DNA of 64,000 nt, taken from assembly GCF_021869535.1 (NCBI RefSeq), contig NW_026262741.1, positions 1 through 64,000 of the forward strand. Direction: 5' to 3'. Positions 36,082 to 48,780 of the stretch are shown here, piece after piece. Position 1 is the first letter of the stretch; each line of letters opens with the position of its first letter. A model generated the notes under the pieces. That model worked only from the letters and a program-made list of their open reading frames with translations, made no database searches and had not been told where the DNA came from. Made by a program: the position numbers and the translations under genes. This DNA comes from Mytilus californianus. Its lineage: Eukaryota > Mollusca > Bivalvia > Mytilida > Mytilidae.

Positions 36082-36502
36082 ATTGATTGATTGTTGGTTG
36101 CTTAACGTCCAGTGGCAAATATTTCATGCATATTCAGGACGAGAACAAGTTCACAATAAATACAATAGGTAGGTTCTGTAATAGATTAAGGGATTAAGGT
36201 CGGAGAAATTTAGACTGCCACGGGAAATGAGGGTATATTGGAAAGGGACAGAATTTAGCTTTGCAACAGGTCACCTACGGACCCCTCAAAGAGTTGTTGC
36301 AAGGGTTCTTAACGTGCAAAGAGCGTGGCACTCTCTTTACACGAGGCATCGGATTTAACGTCCCCATTCTGACCGGACGTGGCTGCAAATTTGTACATAC
36401 CGCACAGCGAAACGGACGCCCCACTTTAGCACGGGTTTTACTGCCGGTCGGAGGAAGACCAATGGTGACCATACTTCTATTCCCCAGTCACCCTTGGGGG
36501 GG
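36082..36502 (-). mobile_element. Short retroelement, copy f, with 13 bp duplication
   Basis: Full-length. 'cttttacagaatg' flanks both ends (36069-36081 and 36503-36515) without mismatch. Confidence 0.95.
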
Positions 36503-36889
36503 CTTTTACAGAATGTCACAGAATTTAAATGAAGGATTTACTTTATGGATGTCGTTTTTGAAGAAGTCCAGATTTTAATTGTATCACATTTGAGAGGAAT
36601 AACCATAACTGATGCAGATAAACTTCTTTATCCAGTTAAAAGCACAACACTCATTACGGTCCACCAACTCGTGATAGCTTCTGTATAAGTGACAAACGAG
36701 AAAACATATGGCCTTAATTATTTTCAAAACAATGACTGATAAACGAGAAAACATATGGCCTGAATTATTTTCGAAACAATAAACGAAAAGAACAAATATG
36801 ATCTATTGCAACTATTTTAAAGTAGCCATTATTAGAAACAATTACTCTAGATGATATATAAATTCATAAAAAGTTTGAATATCATTTGT

Positions 36890-37040
36890 TCAGGATTTTT
36901 AGTCTTGTGACTTTTTTGTCATATCAAATTTGTGACTTTTATGTCCTGTGACTTTTTATCCTGTGACTCTCTGTCCGTTTACCTTAGAATTCATATTATG
37001 TACACAGGTAAATGAAAATTGTGTAGTATTAGAGAACGGA
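36890..37040 (+). repeat. Repeat with 'tgtgactttttgtcc' motifs
   Basis: Matches 42362-42505 closely, including 'ctgtccgtttaccttagaat' and 'attatgtacacaggtaaatg'. Its first part resembles the end of family C at 41340-41420. Confidence 0.75.
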
Positions 37041-40000
37041 AATCTTTTTTTACAAAATAAACAATTTAGTCGTTCATAGTAGGAGTGAAAATTTATAATC
37101 ATGAGAGTGGTTGTTGTCTTTCGTCATCACAATTTTCTGATATTACTTATACGACACATGATTTAAGTCAATTAGGTACATATGTACTAATAATTTCTAT
37201 GACTCGGAGCTGATATGCTTTCCGTCGTACCAACAACAACAAAATTGTTATTCATTCAAGCTGTCATCCTAGTTCTAGTAAAAACGTACTGATGTGCTGA
37301 AATGGTGCGAAAGTATTTGTATAATATGAGGACAATCTTTGTCTGGCAATATTATATCGTTACTGAAGAAATAGCTGAAATACATGCGTCTGATATCAAA
37401 AAGCGGAAGTTACGGGTAGCTCAGACATTTCAAAAGGAAAGTTGAAAGTATGCCTGCAGGTAACAATAGAACTGAGGAAAAAATGTGTTTTTCATTTACA
37501 TTGACCCAGTGTTTGATTCAATTTAATACTCTAACATCATGAATATTAGTCTTTGGTCATTAATCCTCCTCATTTAAGGCTTAACATTCCGCACCACCAG
37601 CGACAAAATTTTTTTCTTCATTTCGTTCTAATTATAATGAAATTTGATGCGACTGTCATAAATTAAATTAAAAGTTCAGAACGAAAGAAATATGACCAAT
37701 AACAAAAGAAAATTGTCTCAAGAAGTCCACATCAAGGGGAATCACCTAATTTCAAAGTTTACAAACACAGTGAAGGCAATTCGCCTCAAATACAATATGC
37801 AAAAAGGCAAGGATTGAGCCTAAATAATACTAAAACTAAAAAGTCCCAAGTCACTCAATGGAAAGGGCAAAAAAATGTTTCCCCCGAGTGAAACACTGAT
37901 CATTACCTCAAGGGTAAAACAGTTCCTTTAACGACCCTTAATTCACTACATTATCTCATTATTACTATGATAGGAAGTGTCAATGTTCAAGCTATCGAGA
38001 TCAAACCACTTAAGAACAGTGTACTGGTTGACGATCCATCTGAATCAATAAGGCGTTAAATACTTGGATATAGTTGACTTAATTTACCACATCTCTTTAT
38101 AGTTACATTGTGACCTGCAACATATAAGAAATGCCTTTTAAGACCATCCATAGTTAATGGATTTTTTGGGTAACAATAAAATTAAAATAAAGTTCTTCTT
38201 GATCTTGTAAATGAGAGTATATATTGCTTAAACACAAGTTATGGATCATCTTCATTCAGATTGAAGATTGGAAAACTTAAAGAACACATATTCATATTTA
38301 ACTTGCATATTTTGAATATTCCATTACTTTGTCAGCTATTGTCACAATGGTGTGTAACCGCAAAGCATGGGCATTACCCTCATCCCCATACAAAGCAATG
38401 GAAAAAGCATTGAAAATGCATTTCCCATTTGCTTTGGTGGCCAAGCAGATCCTTTTTCCAATTGAGGCTGGCATAAAATCTTTATATCTGAAAAAGGAAA
38501 AGAATTATGCAGTGATGCTTATCAGTTAAATACAGAATATCATGTTTATATTCAACCTATTGTGGATGAAACTTTGACCAAAGTCTTAAGACATACAGGA
38601 AGTTGATGAGAAACTCATACTATAAACTCACTACAATATGCCTATATTAATTGGTGTCAAATACTAATATGCTTAGATTGTTTTTGCTGGAAAGCTGGAT
38701 AGAAACAATGAACATCATTTATTTTGCGGTAACTGGATTCAGGTTGTAGTATTATTAGTAGTTATTATTTACACATGCACTACATACATAGTTTTAATTG
38801 TAAAAAGTTACTTAACATTGTTGAACTGCAATCATCTGCTACTAATAGTTGTGGATCTCGGGAGAACAAAGAAATGTCTTTTAACGTAAATTTAATACCT
38901 TTGGTTCACCTCAATCAATTTTGGCACATTCCACTCCTTTGCAAGGGAAGTAGGAATACTTGGCATGAAAGGTATCAATTCGGTACTCAGTGCCAACAAC
39001 TCATTCCAATCACCTTATCCAATAATTCTCAGAAACTCAAGACTGTTTTGAGCAGAATCCTGTAAAAAAAAAAGCACCAATCATAACTTAAAGCAAGAAG
39101 TAGGGTTTGAGCTTAAAATACATACACACCACAAACAAATAAATTAAGAGGCTCAGTTCATGACAATTCAAATTACACTCATCCTGTGGTGGTCCCAACG
39201 ATTTGTTTCATTTATTGATAGTTGTGAACACTGAATCACTTCTTATGTGTTTTAAATCTTATTCATCAGATCACAAGAAAACCAAGCAAGAAATATCTTC
39301 AGCTGCTGTCCTTTTTTTATAAGCAGTCTTTTTGTCTTAAATTATCACTGATCAATTTTCCATCTTGAAAAATCACAATATTACATCGTTAAGTAGTTCC
39401 AAATTGTTTTTCATCTTCGGATTTATTTGTATCACCTTGGCAGGGATGATATTGAGCTAATTGCTAGTTCTACATTACTTGAAATATAAAATAAAGAGCA
39501 GTCAATTTCCTTATTGTCTATTTTGATTAAAACTTGTTTGTATCCTATTTATGGTTAACTGTGAAAAAAAACGCCTTCTTACATGAAATTTAATATCAAA
39601 GAAGTATCAAAAAATAACTGCATCTGTGTCTATCTTGAAAATAAACCAAAAAGATTTTATTGATTTTAATATGAATCTATTTGAATTGAAGGATTTACTT
39701 TTTTTTATAGTTTCAGGTATGAACTATTTTCATCCCATGTTAGGAATAGTAAGTTGTATATCTAACCTCTCGTTGTGGTCTTCCGCATTGGGAATAAATT
39801 ACTTGAATGGAAATAATAATAAAATATATCTATATAAATTTCTTTAAAAAATAAATTATCAAACAATCCTATATAATTGACAAAATGAAATACTACATAT
39901 CACAGCCAAATAAAGATACAAGAAAAAATGTTAACCAAATTTAAAATAAGCCATCGTTGTCTCTTAAAAGAAACTGGGCAATTTACTAACATACCAAGAA

Positions 40001-40203
40001 ACGGAAGAGATTTATAAAGTTAATAAAAATAAAAGAAATATATATCAATTTTAATATACTTAACTTAACTTATAAACTCGTGATAATACTAAATCCTACA
40101 ACACCAAATGATATAAAAACATTTGTTTCTTTTATTAAAGATTCATTAGAACCGAGAAAAGGAGACCAATAACTGTTTTAACATGTATATTATTATTGTC
40201 GAG
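37041..40203. other. No gene seen over 3.1 kb
   Basis: AT-rich; the longest frames (38329-38529, 38775-39065, 39626-39847) show no domain, splice context or compositional sign of coding. I see no repeat shared with the rest of the window. Confidence 0.45.
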
Positions 40204-40354
40204 TTGTTTGTTTTGTCTATGTATTTGCCTCGACCAAAATTAGTCTTACAACATCATGTTTTCCATCTATCAATATTTTGTTGTTTGTTTTGTCTATGTA
40301 TTTGCCTCGACCAAAATTAGTCTTACAACATCATGTTTTCCATCTATCAATATT
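40204..40354 (+). repeat. 77 bp direct duplication
   Basis: 'ttgtttgttttgtctatgta' to 'ccatctatcaatatt' occurs twice back to back, essentially identical. Confidence 0.95.
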
Positions 40355-40672
40355 AACAGATGGGGAGCCGTATAATACGATGGAATGACATCACACCACA
40401 TTTATACCCATTCCTAATGCAGTAGTTGCAAATACTATTCTAATGTCATTAGACATTTGATATATTGCCTCTATAATTTAATTTTTACTTTTGTCCGATG
40501 TTTCAGAATTGAACATTTCATTCAGAGATGTACACATTGACATCTCAGTTGTAGTAGATTTGTACAATCTGGAATCTTCATCCTGGTATCAATGATGAGT
40601 TAATTCAGAATAAAATCTAATTCTTAACAACGAAAAAGCAGTTGACTTTTTCATTCTGCTTCTGATGTTTAG

Positions 40673-41060
40673 CTCACCTGGCCCAAGTGAGCTTTTCTAA
40701 TTACTTGGCGTCCCTCGTCCGTACAATTTACAAAAATCTTCTCTGAAACTACTGGGCCAAATTTGACCAAACTTTGCCACAATCATTATTAGGGTATCTA
40801 GTTTAAAAAATGTGTCCCGGCCAACCAACCAAGATGGCCGCCATGGCTAAAAATAGAACATAGGGTTAAAATGTAGATTTTGGCTTAAAACTTTGAAACC
40901 AATGCATTTAGAGCAAATCTGACATGGGATGAATATTTATTTTTTATTCAAAACAGATATAAGTATGGTTTATCCGTTTTTCCTGAAAAATAAATCATGA
41001 AAAGTAACCATTTGGTTAAAGCTGCTAAAGTCTTGAAATTAAATATATATTTCAAGAAAT
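40673..41060 (-). mobile_element. Hairpin-capped element related to the 26.3 kb insertion
   Basis: Starts (inverted) with 'agctcacctggcccaagtga' and 'acttggcgtccctcgtccgt', the same terminus as at 30.1 kb. The interior differs: 'gaaactactgggccaaattt', 'ccaagatggccgccatggct'. Right boundary approximate. This interior is a dispersed bivalve repeat as I remember it. Confidence 0.65.
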
Positions 41061-41119
41061 GCACCAACCTTCAATATTTAAAAATAAAGTTTGGCCTTCT
41101 GTGGTGATCATTTATGTTT

Positions 41120-41420
41120 CAGGGGCCTCGATAACCCAGTGTTCTAAGTAGTCGAATTGACTGTAATACTAGCAAGTCAACAGAGGTTGTGAGTTTGGCA
41201 AAGTGAAGCCATTTAAGTACCAAGGCCACTTTGACATTTTGTTTTCATAATTATTTTGTCATTATTGATATTATTGATATTGAGTAAATTTTAATTACAA
41301 AGTTGCTTCATATATCATGTTTATATAACTTCCAAGAATGAATTGTGACTTTTTGCCTTGTGACTTTTTGTCCTGTGACTTTATGTCCTACATTCGAATT
41401 CTAATCGGCGGCATTTTGTC
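41120..41420 (+). repeat. Dispersed family C with tRNA-like head
   Basis: 41122-41200 ('ggggcctcgataacccagtg' .. 'agaggttgtgagttt') resembles a decayed tRNA-derived SINE head with A- and B-box-like strings. It is followed by the body shared with 19635-19890. Confidence 0.5.
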
Positions 41421-41528
41421 CCAGGTTAACATCGTTATATCATACATACTGTGGCATTTTGTCCAAGGATATGGCTGACTTCTGAAAAAAAAATTCTTTT
41501 CTCACCCCTTAATTCATTGACTTTGAGG

Positions 41529-41770
41529 GGCGTCAGTCTGGCTGTACGGGATGTATCAAGTTGGCAGTCACGTCCGGTCAGAATGGGGACGTTAAATCCG
41601 ATGCCTCGTGTAAAGAGAGTGCCACGATCTTTGCACGTTAAGAACCCTTACAACAACTCTTTGAGGGGTCCTTAGGTGGCTTGTTGCAAGGCAAAATTTC
41701 TGTCCCCATCCAATATACCCTCATTTTCCTGTGGCAGTCCAAATTTCCCGGACCATCATCCCGATGGCCT
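41529..41770 (+). mobile_element. Short retroelement, copy g1, partial
   Basis: Middle part only ('cgtccggtcagaatgggg' to 'ctctattatcac'), immediately upstream of copy g2 in the same orientation. Confidence 0.85.
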
Positions 41771-41783
41771 CTATTATCACAAA

Positions 41784-42209
41784 CCCCCAAGGGTGACTGG
41801 GGAATAGAAGTATGGTCACCATTGGTCTTCCTCCGACCGGCAGTAAAACCCGTGCTAAAGTGGGGCATCCGTTTGGCTGTGCGGGATGTACAAATTTGCA
41901 GCCACGTCCGGTCAGAATGGGGACGTTAAATCCGATGCCTCGTGTAAAGAGAGTGCCACGCTCTTTGCACGTTGAGAACCCTTGCAACAACTCTTTGAGG
42001 GGTCCGTAGGTGACCTGTTGCAAGGCTAAATTTCTGTCCCTATCCAATATACCCTCATTTCCCGTGGTAGTCTAAATTTCTCCGACCTTAATCCCTTTAT
42101 CTATTACAGAACCTACCTATTGTATTTATTGTGAACTTGTTCTCGTCCTGAATATGCATGAAATATTTGCCACTGGACGTTAAGCAACCAACAATCAATC
42201 AATCAATCA
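41784..42209 (+). mobile_element. Short retroelement, copy g2, full length
   Basis: From 'cccccaagggtgactgggg' to (AATC)n. Tandem with g1. The flanks give no convincing target duplication. Confidence 0.9.
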
Positions 42210-42361
42210 CTTTGCAAATAAATATATCCTTTGTATAATTAAAATTTAATACATTTTCATTGATCAAGGTTTATGAGCAATTTCCTTAACTTAAAAATGA
42301 ATATATGTAATAAATAAAAATGATTTCAAAATATGTTTAAACAATTGTCCAAAAAATATTT

Positions 42362-42505
42362 GTAATTTTTAGTTTTGTGACTCTTTGTCCTATCAAATTT
42401 GTGACTTTATGTCCTGTTACTTTTTATCCTGTGACTCTCTGTCCGTTTACCTTAGAATTCATATTATGTACACAGGTAAATGAAAAATGTGTAGTATTAC
42501 TCCAG
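42362..42505 (+). repeat. Second copy of the 36.9 kb repeat
   Basis: About 140 bp nearly identical to 36890-37040, same orientation. Confidence 0.8.
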
Positions 42506-43414
42506 CGACAAAGCTCTGGCTTGTTGATCAAAATGATCAACCTTCTTGATTGACATTTTTAATTGCACTAGGAATGTGACCCATACTGAGATAAGCTGAA
42601 CCTCTGTTGCTGATAACACATGTAACACAAACAATATGTTTATAGTAGCAGACGATGTTTAAATAATAACATTTTCAGTTTTTAAGTGCAAATCACAAGT
42701 CAAATTATGATAAATACACAAAGAAGGATTATGTCCACATCATTAATTTGTTTGTCAGTTGTAATCTGTAGTCTTCAATTTTCTGAAAAGAAAAAATAAC
42801 CTCTATAGATATAAATCAAAATAGTTATATTTCTAATTTAACTAATCATTGAATGGTTTTGCTTATTACATTCAAATGGTCAATAGTTTAGACTAATTTA
42901 TTTAAAGTCTAAAGAAAGGAATGAAAATGTCCCTGGTTTATGATTCCAAAATAGTGAAATTTTCACATTTGACAGCTTGTATATATCATTTATATGTACA
43001 TATAGCAAAAGACTAATCATCATGAATTTCCTGAGTAAAAAATTCAAATGTTTAAAAGTTCCTTTTCGATGGATTTTACTATAAATGGAGTACATATAAA
43101 AAATCAAAAAAATCTTGCCATTATTTTTACCGTGATAGAAAGCAATATTAATTAGGCATCTACCATTCATCTAATGTGGTTGGCAATTCTTTTAATAAAT
43201 GTTTTGATTCGGAAGTTTTAGAAAATAATTATTTGCTTCATAAAACATTTTTTGCTTTCAATAAAGTCCTTGAAAAAACCCATGCCACTCAAAAGACAAA
43301 TGTTTCATGCCTTACTATTGACTTAGATTAAATATAATTCCAAATAAATAAATAAATAAATATAATGAGGAAAACAAAACAAATTGTAAGATTTCAGACA
43401 TGAAATCAAAGTAC
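42506..43414. other. No gene seen
   Basis: AT-rich, only short unrelated frames. Possible intron 3' of the next minus-strand exon. Confidence 0.4.
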
Positions 43415-43850
43415 CTTGGAGTAGATTGTGTCTGTACTCTTTTGCCACTTTTTCCTTTCTGTGGAGTGTCCAGTAACCTCCGTTTTTTTGCTCTGCTCTT
43501 TTTGTTGTCCGACTGTTGGCATTCTCTCAGTTTCTCCTTGAGTGTATTTTCTTCTATTGTGATAAGTGATTTTTGATCTTGGATAAATGTTTCCGATCTC
43601 AGTTCAATCTGAATAGATCCATCGTCCAGTTTGCTTAAACATCCTTTGGAAATAAAGTTGGGTAAAGATGCGTCATGACGTCCAATTGTTTCAAAGTAAT
43701 CCAGTTGACATTGTACTAATTTCCCCAATTGCTGTAAGGCTGTCTTTGGTGGCATCCAGTTTTGGGGATGTTTAAAGTCTTTATTGGGAGGTTTTATTGT
43801 AAGTTGGCGTATTTCTTCGAGTGATAGTAATTCAATTTTTAGATTTGAGA
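43415..43850 (-). CDS. Candidate exon of an unknown nuclear protein
   Basis: The minus-strand frame is open from ~43845 (LLSLEEIRQLTIKPPNKDF) through NWMPPKTALQQLGKLVQCQL and LPNFISKGCLSKLDDGSIQI to a basic cluster (KKSRAKKRR), ending at an AG/GTAC donor at 43415/43414. Composition looks protein-like and uninterrupted for ~135 codons. The basic stretch suggests a nuclear protein. I do not recognise the domain. Similar minus-strand pieces at 45190-45580 and 47399-47541 could belong to the same gene. Confidence 0.4.
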
Positions 43851-45189
43851 TTTAACTAAGGACACCAATTTGTTAGTAACACAGAGTTCCAAAATAACAG
43901 TTAAACAACATATGTTAACTGCTAATTTCTTTAAATAATTGTTTTTTTTTTATTAATTGAGGTTCCAAAAATAATCGAGATAATGCTATACACTAAAAAG
44001 GATAGTTTTGTTTTCAACTTGACTTGGACAGCTGTATAAGAGTTTCTCCGTTCATGAAAGTATACTCGAAAAACACAAGGACTAACATAACAACTTGTGC
44101 CAGTACATTTAATGACATTTTACATTTTCTTGAATCTATGCCCTGTCATGTCAGCTACTGTTCTCCATCTTGATCGTGGTGCAAAGTCTGTCTTAAAGTA
44201 GCTGTTACCAACAATTTTTATGTGACGCAGTTAATTATTTTCAAATGGTTTTAGAGTTTGAAATTTCCATTTTCCTCCAATTAGTATGGACTAAATGCGG
44301 TTTAAGGAAAAATATTTTTCGAAAAAAAACTACTGTCTGCAACACTAATTAGAGGCTCAAGAGAGCCTGTATCCGTCAACTGTCAATTATGTTCTATAGC
44401 ATCAAAGTCTAGATAGTTCCGGATTGAATGCACTAATTTGAAATCATTACAAACTTGCCTTCAATGTCGTTTAAGAAGTCACGCCACAAAGCCACACTTT
44501 GTTTTATTATCTTACTTATTACTTATCGTGTTTCATTTGTTATCTGGAACGCATGTAGAATCTATGTCGACATTGGGAAGTTCACCATAACTATCTCCTG
44601 TTCTATAAAATCCATGAGGTAACGCATTTTTTGTATCGACGGTGCGGTATTACTGGAATTGTACCGTTTGATGTAGATTATACGGTTTGTAAGTATCCTA
44701 CAGCTTCTCTGTCATCAGGGAATCGATGCATGTATGCAGGTTATTCACGCATTGTAACATAGTGTTGAAAGCAGCAACCAATATATTTGTGTTAACATTT
44801 GGACGCCCCCCCCCCCCCCCATTTTGTGTAGCAGAAAAAGTACTGTCACTTATTTTGAAGCAGTTTGCGTATCAGATGGAAAACTGTCTATTGTACTTAA
44901 AGTATTATCGATTGCTTCTATTTGATCATCACTGTTATTGTTAGTGTTACAACTGAGCAGAGAAATATAGATGCAACACCCGTAAGAACAATATTTTCAG
45001 CAGAACGGTGTTGATATGCTGTGGATAAAAACGACAAAATGTTTAGTAAGGCTGAATCAGGAATTGTATAAAAATATTGCCAACAGCAAAGAAACTGCAA
45101 ATGGAAAATAATTATTGCAACTGTTTTTGCTGCATCAAAGTCTGTCTGCTGTTTTCTCTTGGCGTTCGTGAATGTTTTCTCATTTTCAG
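43851..45189. other. No gene; small repeat relic and poly-C
   Basis: A 35 bp relic of the hairpin-capped element's left end ('agaggctcaagagagcctgt') lies at ~44350, and a 14-base C run at ~44808. No supported coding sequence. Confidence 0.45.
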
Positions 45190-45580
45190 TATCCATAGCA
45201 GTATCGTTTTAAGTTACATTTGAAGTCTTCATCCTCATTGTCAGATTCTGGATATATTCCACTGAGGCTTCGTAAATGATCTTTGAACTTGCGTTCACTT
45301 CCATCATTGATTGCGTATGAGCCAAATGTTATTGAATGCTGGAGGTGCTTGGTTTTTCACAATCGTCCCCTTGGTGTATTCCAGATATAGTGTGTTCTGG
45401 TGACACGTCTCTATAGCTGTTTTGTTCTCGTTTTGATTTTTTTTACTTCCCACACTTCCATTTGTTGTCTTGGAAATATTAATCTTTATGGGTTTTAAAA
45501 TGTATCGACAAATTCTCCTACACACTCTGGACACAATTTCCTTCTTTTTTCATTTAAGAATATCAAACCATCGCACTTGA
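45190..45580 (-). pseudogene. Decayed coding segment, unknown
   Basis: The minus strand shows RRKLCPECVGEFVDTF (a CxxC pair) ending in a stop. In another frame come VSPEHTISGIHQGDDCEKP and then, after a further shift, FGSYAINDGSERKFKDHLRS and YPESDNEDEDFKCN. The pieces read as one protein only with at least two frame changes. No family recognised. Confidence 0.3.
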
Positions 45581-45984
45581 GCGTAAACCCATCACCTATC
45601 AGCATGACCCTCCCATTTTAGTAATTGTAATATTTTCTCTTAGACTGAAGCCCCATATTTATGTATGTACATGTATCTGAAGGCATTTTATTTTGTAAAA
45701 TGTACTTTAACCTAATGGAAATTCAGAAATTATTTCGAACATTCGTTATTGCAATTTTGTTATTTTAGACTTAAATGGTATTTTAATTCTCACGATTTTG
45801 AGAAAATAATAATAAAATTATATGTTAGACATATTTGAGAGATTACAATAGGGATTGTACATGTAGTTACAGGTGAACAAGAAACGCACATATGTATTTT
45901 CTTTCAGACTGATTATCAATTTATAGACTTATTTAATTTTGTTCAACTAATGAAGAATTAATAAAGTAAGACATTTTTGAATGG

Positions 45985-46640
45985 ATGCACTGATTATACA
46001 AACCTGTTGCTACCTTTGTATTTACATCCCATATTCTGTTGTGCTGTTTCCTGTTGGTATAGTATTGATGTTTTTACAACTTTGGTTGACACATAATACT
46101 TTCAAGACAGCAGCCAGGCCACACGTTATTATGTTTAAACAATTTTGTAAAAAGAGTGGAAGTCCACATTGTTTACACGCAGCGAGATGATCTGCCCATA
46201 CTCCAAGCTCTACGACCCTTCTTCCATGTCTCCAACTATCATCTGATGTTATATTTACATTGCTTTCATCTGACTTCCTCGTGTATAAAATTTGACATGT
46301 CTGGTTGTTGAAATGAAGATGATGTATATGAAGTTGAATATGAATGATCTATTAATACTGTGCGAGCCGTTTGTCTGATGTTCTGACCCTTTCTAATTGA
46401 CTCGATTTTCTGTTTCTGTTTACAAGACAGAAATCCCTGTCTAAATAAAGGCAACAGTAGTATACCGCTGTTCGAAATTTATAAATTGATGTTTTTACAA
46501 CTTTGGTTGACACATAACACTTTCAAGACAGCAGCCAGGCCACACGTTATTATGTTTAAAAAATTTTGTAAAGAGAGTGGAAGACCACATTGTTTACACG
46601 CAGCGAGATGATCTGCCCATACTCCAAGCTCTACGACCTT
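45985..46640 (-). pseudogene. Mutator-like transposase fragment with internal duplication
   Basis: The minus strand encodes WRHGRRVVELGVWADHLAAC, then KQCGLPLFLQNCLN and GLAAVLKVLCVNQSC. This resembles the CxxC-containing N-terminal domain of Mutator-like transposases (PF20700 as I recall it). About 150 bp of this (46066-46210) is repeated at 46487-46637, with the segment LPLFRQGFLSCKQKQKIESI between. Frame breaks and the duplication show it is dead. Confidence 0.5.
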
Positions 46641-46769
46641 CCCATTGAATAAAGATGTTATAAAAAAAGCTACGATGTATATTAAAAGTAAATTTCATAT
46701 AAATGGTTGACGTAAAATGGTAAAAAAAGTGTCAAAATATATTTGTAAACGATCTGTAGACTGGTGTCT

Positions 46770-47152
46770 TGATGTCATCACTTAGCGTCCGTCGTCCTAA
46801 ACTTTTTACATTTTCAACTTTTTCTAATGAACCACTGAATGGAATGGAACTAAACATAGCATGAATGTTCCTTGTGAGGTGCTGACCAAGTGTTGTTACT
46901 TTGTAGCTGATCCATTATCCAAGATAGTCGCCACCTTGGGACTTAGTTTAACATGGGACCCTATGAAAAATACATACAAATGTCTTCTTTAAAAGAACTA
47001 CTGAATGAAATGAAACCAAACATAACAATATTAAACCAAATTTGGCCTAAAACATCATTATAAGTATCTGTTACAATTTTTACATTTTTTAATATTATTT
47101 CAAAATCCCAGGTTGAGTCGGGTGAGCGACACAGGCTCTTGAGAGCCTCTAG
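46770..47152 (-). mobile_element. Short copy of the hairpin-capped element
   Basis: Inverted relative of 26288-30135. The left end (at 47150, minus strand) reads 'ctagaggctctcaagagcct', then 'gtgtcgctcaccc', then only about 1.3 units of the same 166 bp repeat, and 'gacggacgctaagtgatga' near 46790. The final hairpin is missing or diverged. Confidence 0.85.
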
Positions 47153-47398
47153 TTTTAGATACTGACAATCTGTTATCTGTATTTTTTGTAGTTGTTTTAG
47201 ATTGTACAGGTAATTATAGAAGGGTAGTATCATTCAGGTCTTCCCCATTCTTTTGATGTTTTTCCAGTTCATCTTGTTCATTTGAAGGTACATCAATTCA
47301 TTCATCCAACTTTATTCTTTTAACACCACTGCTCTTAATAATTGCCTTGAGTTGTGAGTGTTTGAATATATTTTGATTGTGAATAATTTTTGAATTAG

Positions 47399-47541
47399 TA
47401 CTTTCTGACATATCTTTTGATTTGAACTTGAACTTCATCTATGAGACCTGAATTCTCATCCTCTTTGTTTTGCCAATTACGTTCATATTCTATACAGTTT
47501 CCAAATTGTTGGTGGTAGCTTACTGCCATCAGTTCAACCTA
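47399..47541 (-). CDS. Candidate small exon
   Basis: Minus strand, after a 'tttaaatag' acceptor: VELMAVSYHQQFGNCIEYER followed by NWQNKEDENSGLIDEVQVQI to a TAA. Reads as protein but is short. No family recognised; grouped tentatively with the minus-strand pieces at 43.4 and 45.2 kb. Confidence 0.3.
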
Positions 47542-47977
47542 TTTAAAAAAACACACAAAGTAGACCGGGTACTGAATCATCCATAACAAAACATAATATC
47601 ATATGATACCAACTAAACTAATCATAAAAAAATATATACACCCAGGTACTGTTTTATATTCATTAATTAAAAAATGTACTTAAAAAAAAAAATGGCTTCT
47701 AATCATGAAAATAAACAAAAAACATGTACCACTAAACAAAAACAACAATATAACACACAGATAAAAGGTTTATTCAAGGTTACATTATGACGGAGTTAAA
47801 TTGTTTATATTATTTACTGTAAAATTAATTTAAAGGACTATTTTCAATGGATACTATTGTTTACTTTCTAAAATAAAAACAGTAAAAAAGTGGTTCAATT
47901 GTAACAATTGGAGAAAAAAACAAACCTGTGTGAAAATATTTGGTAAAATAATAAAAAAAAAACAATTTTTTCTACTT
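47542..47977. other. No gene seen
   Basis: A-rich spacer without features. Confidence 0.5.
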
Positions 47978-47990
47978 CAATATTTGAAAT

Positions 47991-48275
47991 CGTCCGGTCA
48001 GAATGGGGACGTTAAATCCGATGCCTCGTGTAAAGAGAGTGCCACGTTCTTTGCACGTTAAGAACCATTGCAACAACTCTTTGAGGGGTCCGTAGGTGAC
48101 CTGTTGCAAGGCAATATTTCTGTCCCTATCCAATATACCCTCATTTCCCGTGGCAGTCTAAATTTCTCCGACCTTAATCCCGGACGCCCTTCTTACAGAA
48201 CCTACCTATTGTATTTATTGTTAATTTGTTCTCGTCCTGAATATGCACTGGACGTTAAGCAACCAACAATCAATA
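47991..48275 (+). mobile_element. Short retroelement, copy h, 5'-truncated
   Basis: Starts at 'cgtccggtcagaatgggg' and ends in the tail. Perfect 13 bp flanking duplication 'caatatttgaaat' (47978-47990 and 48271-48283). Truncation at the end opposite the tail plus a duplication is the signature of target-primed reverse transcription. Confidence 0.95.
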
Positions 48276-48283
48276 TTTGAAAT

Positions 48284-48780
48284 TAATAACAATCAAAAAC
48301 ACTCTAAATGATGCTCTGTACGTTATGTCATAATTCTGATTTATATTTTAAAACAACTTACATGCACAGAACAATCTTTGATAAAACTATTTCCTCAAAC
48401 AGAACTAGCCTCTACCTTTTTGATGAAGGTATTTTTGAACATCGAATACAAGCTAAATTTACTTGGATATTGGTAACAAATCAAAAGTATACGAGTTTTA
48501 TGCACTGATGAAGGTATTTTCAACCTAAGTAAATCTGGAATATTATCCGTGCATTTTAATGGAAACGTAGGACCAAAGACCAACAATGATGTCAATGCAG
48601 ATATCAATAAAACCTTGAAACCTGCAATAGATAATCTCCAGGATTCTATCAGACACGTGTTGAAAAGCATATTGATAAACTGAATGTAATTTTATAAAGT
48701 GCATATCTTGAAATAATAGAATCTATTGGAGTTATTACGGAAAAAAGTGGTGAAGCAAGAAACCTAATAAACTCATGCTT
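48284..48780. other. No gene seen
   Basis: Several overlapping short frames, none convincing. Confidence 0.4.

Noticed and set aside
41122-41200. A genuine tRNA gene
   Set aside because: A- and B-box-like strings are present, but I cannot fold an acceptor stem or an anticodon arm; a decayed SINE head is more likely.
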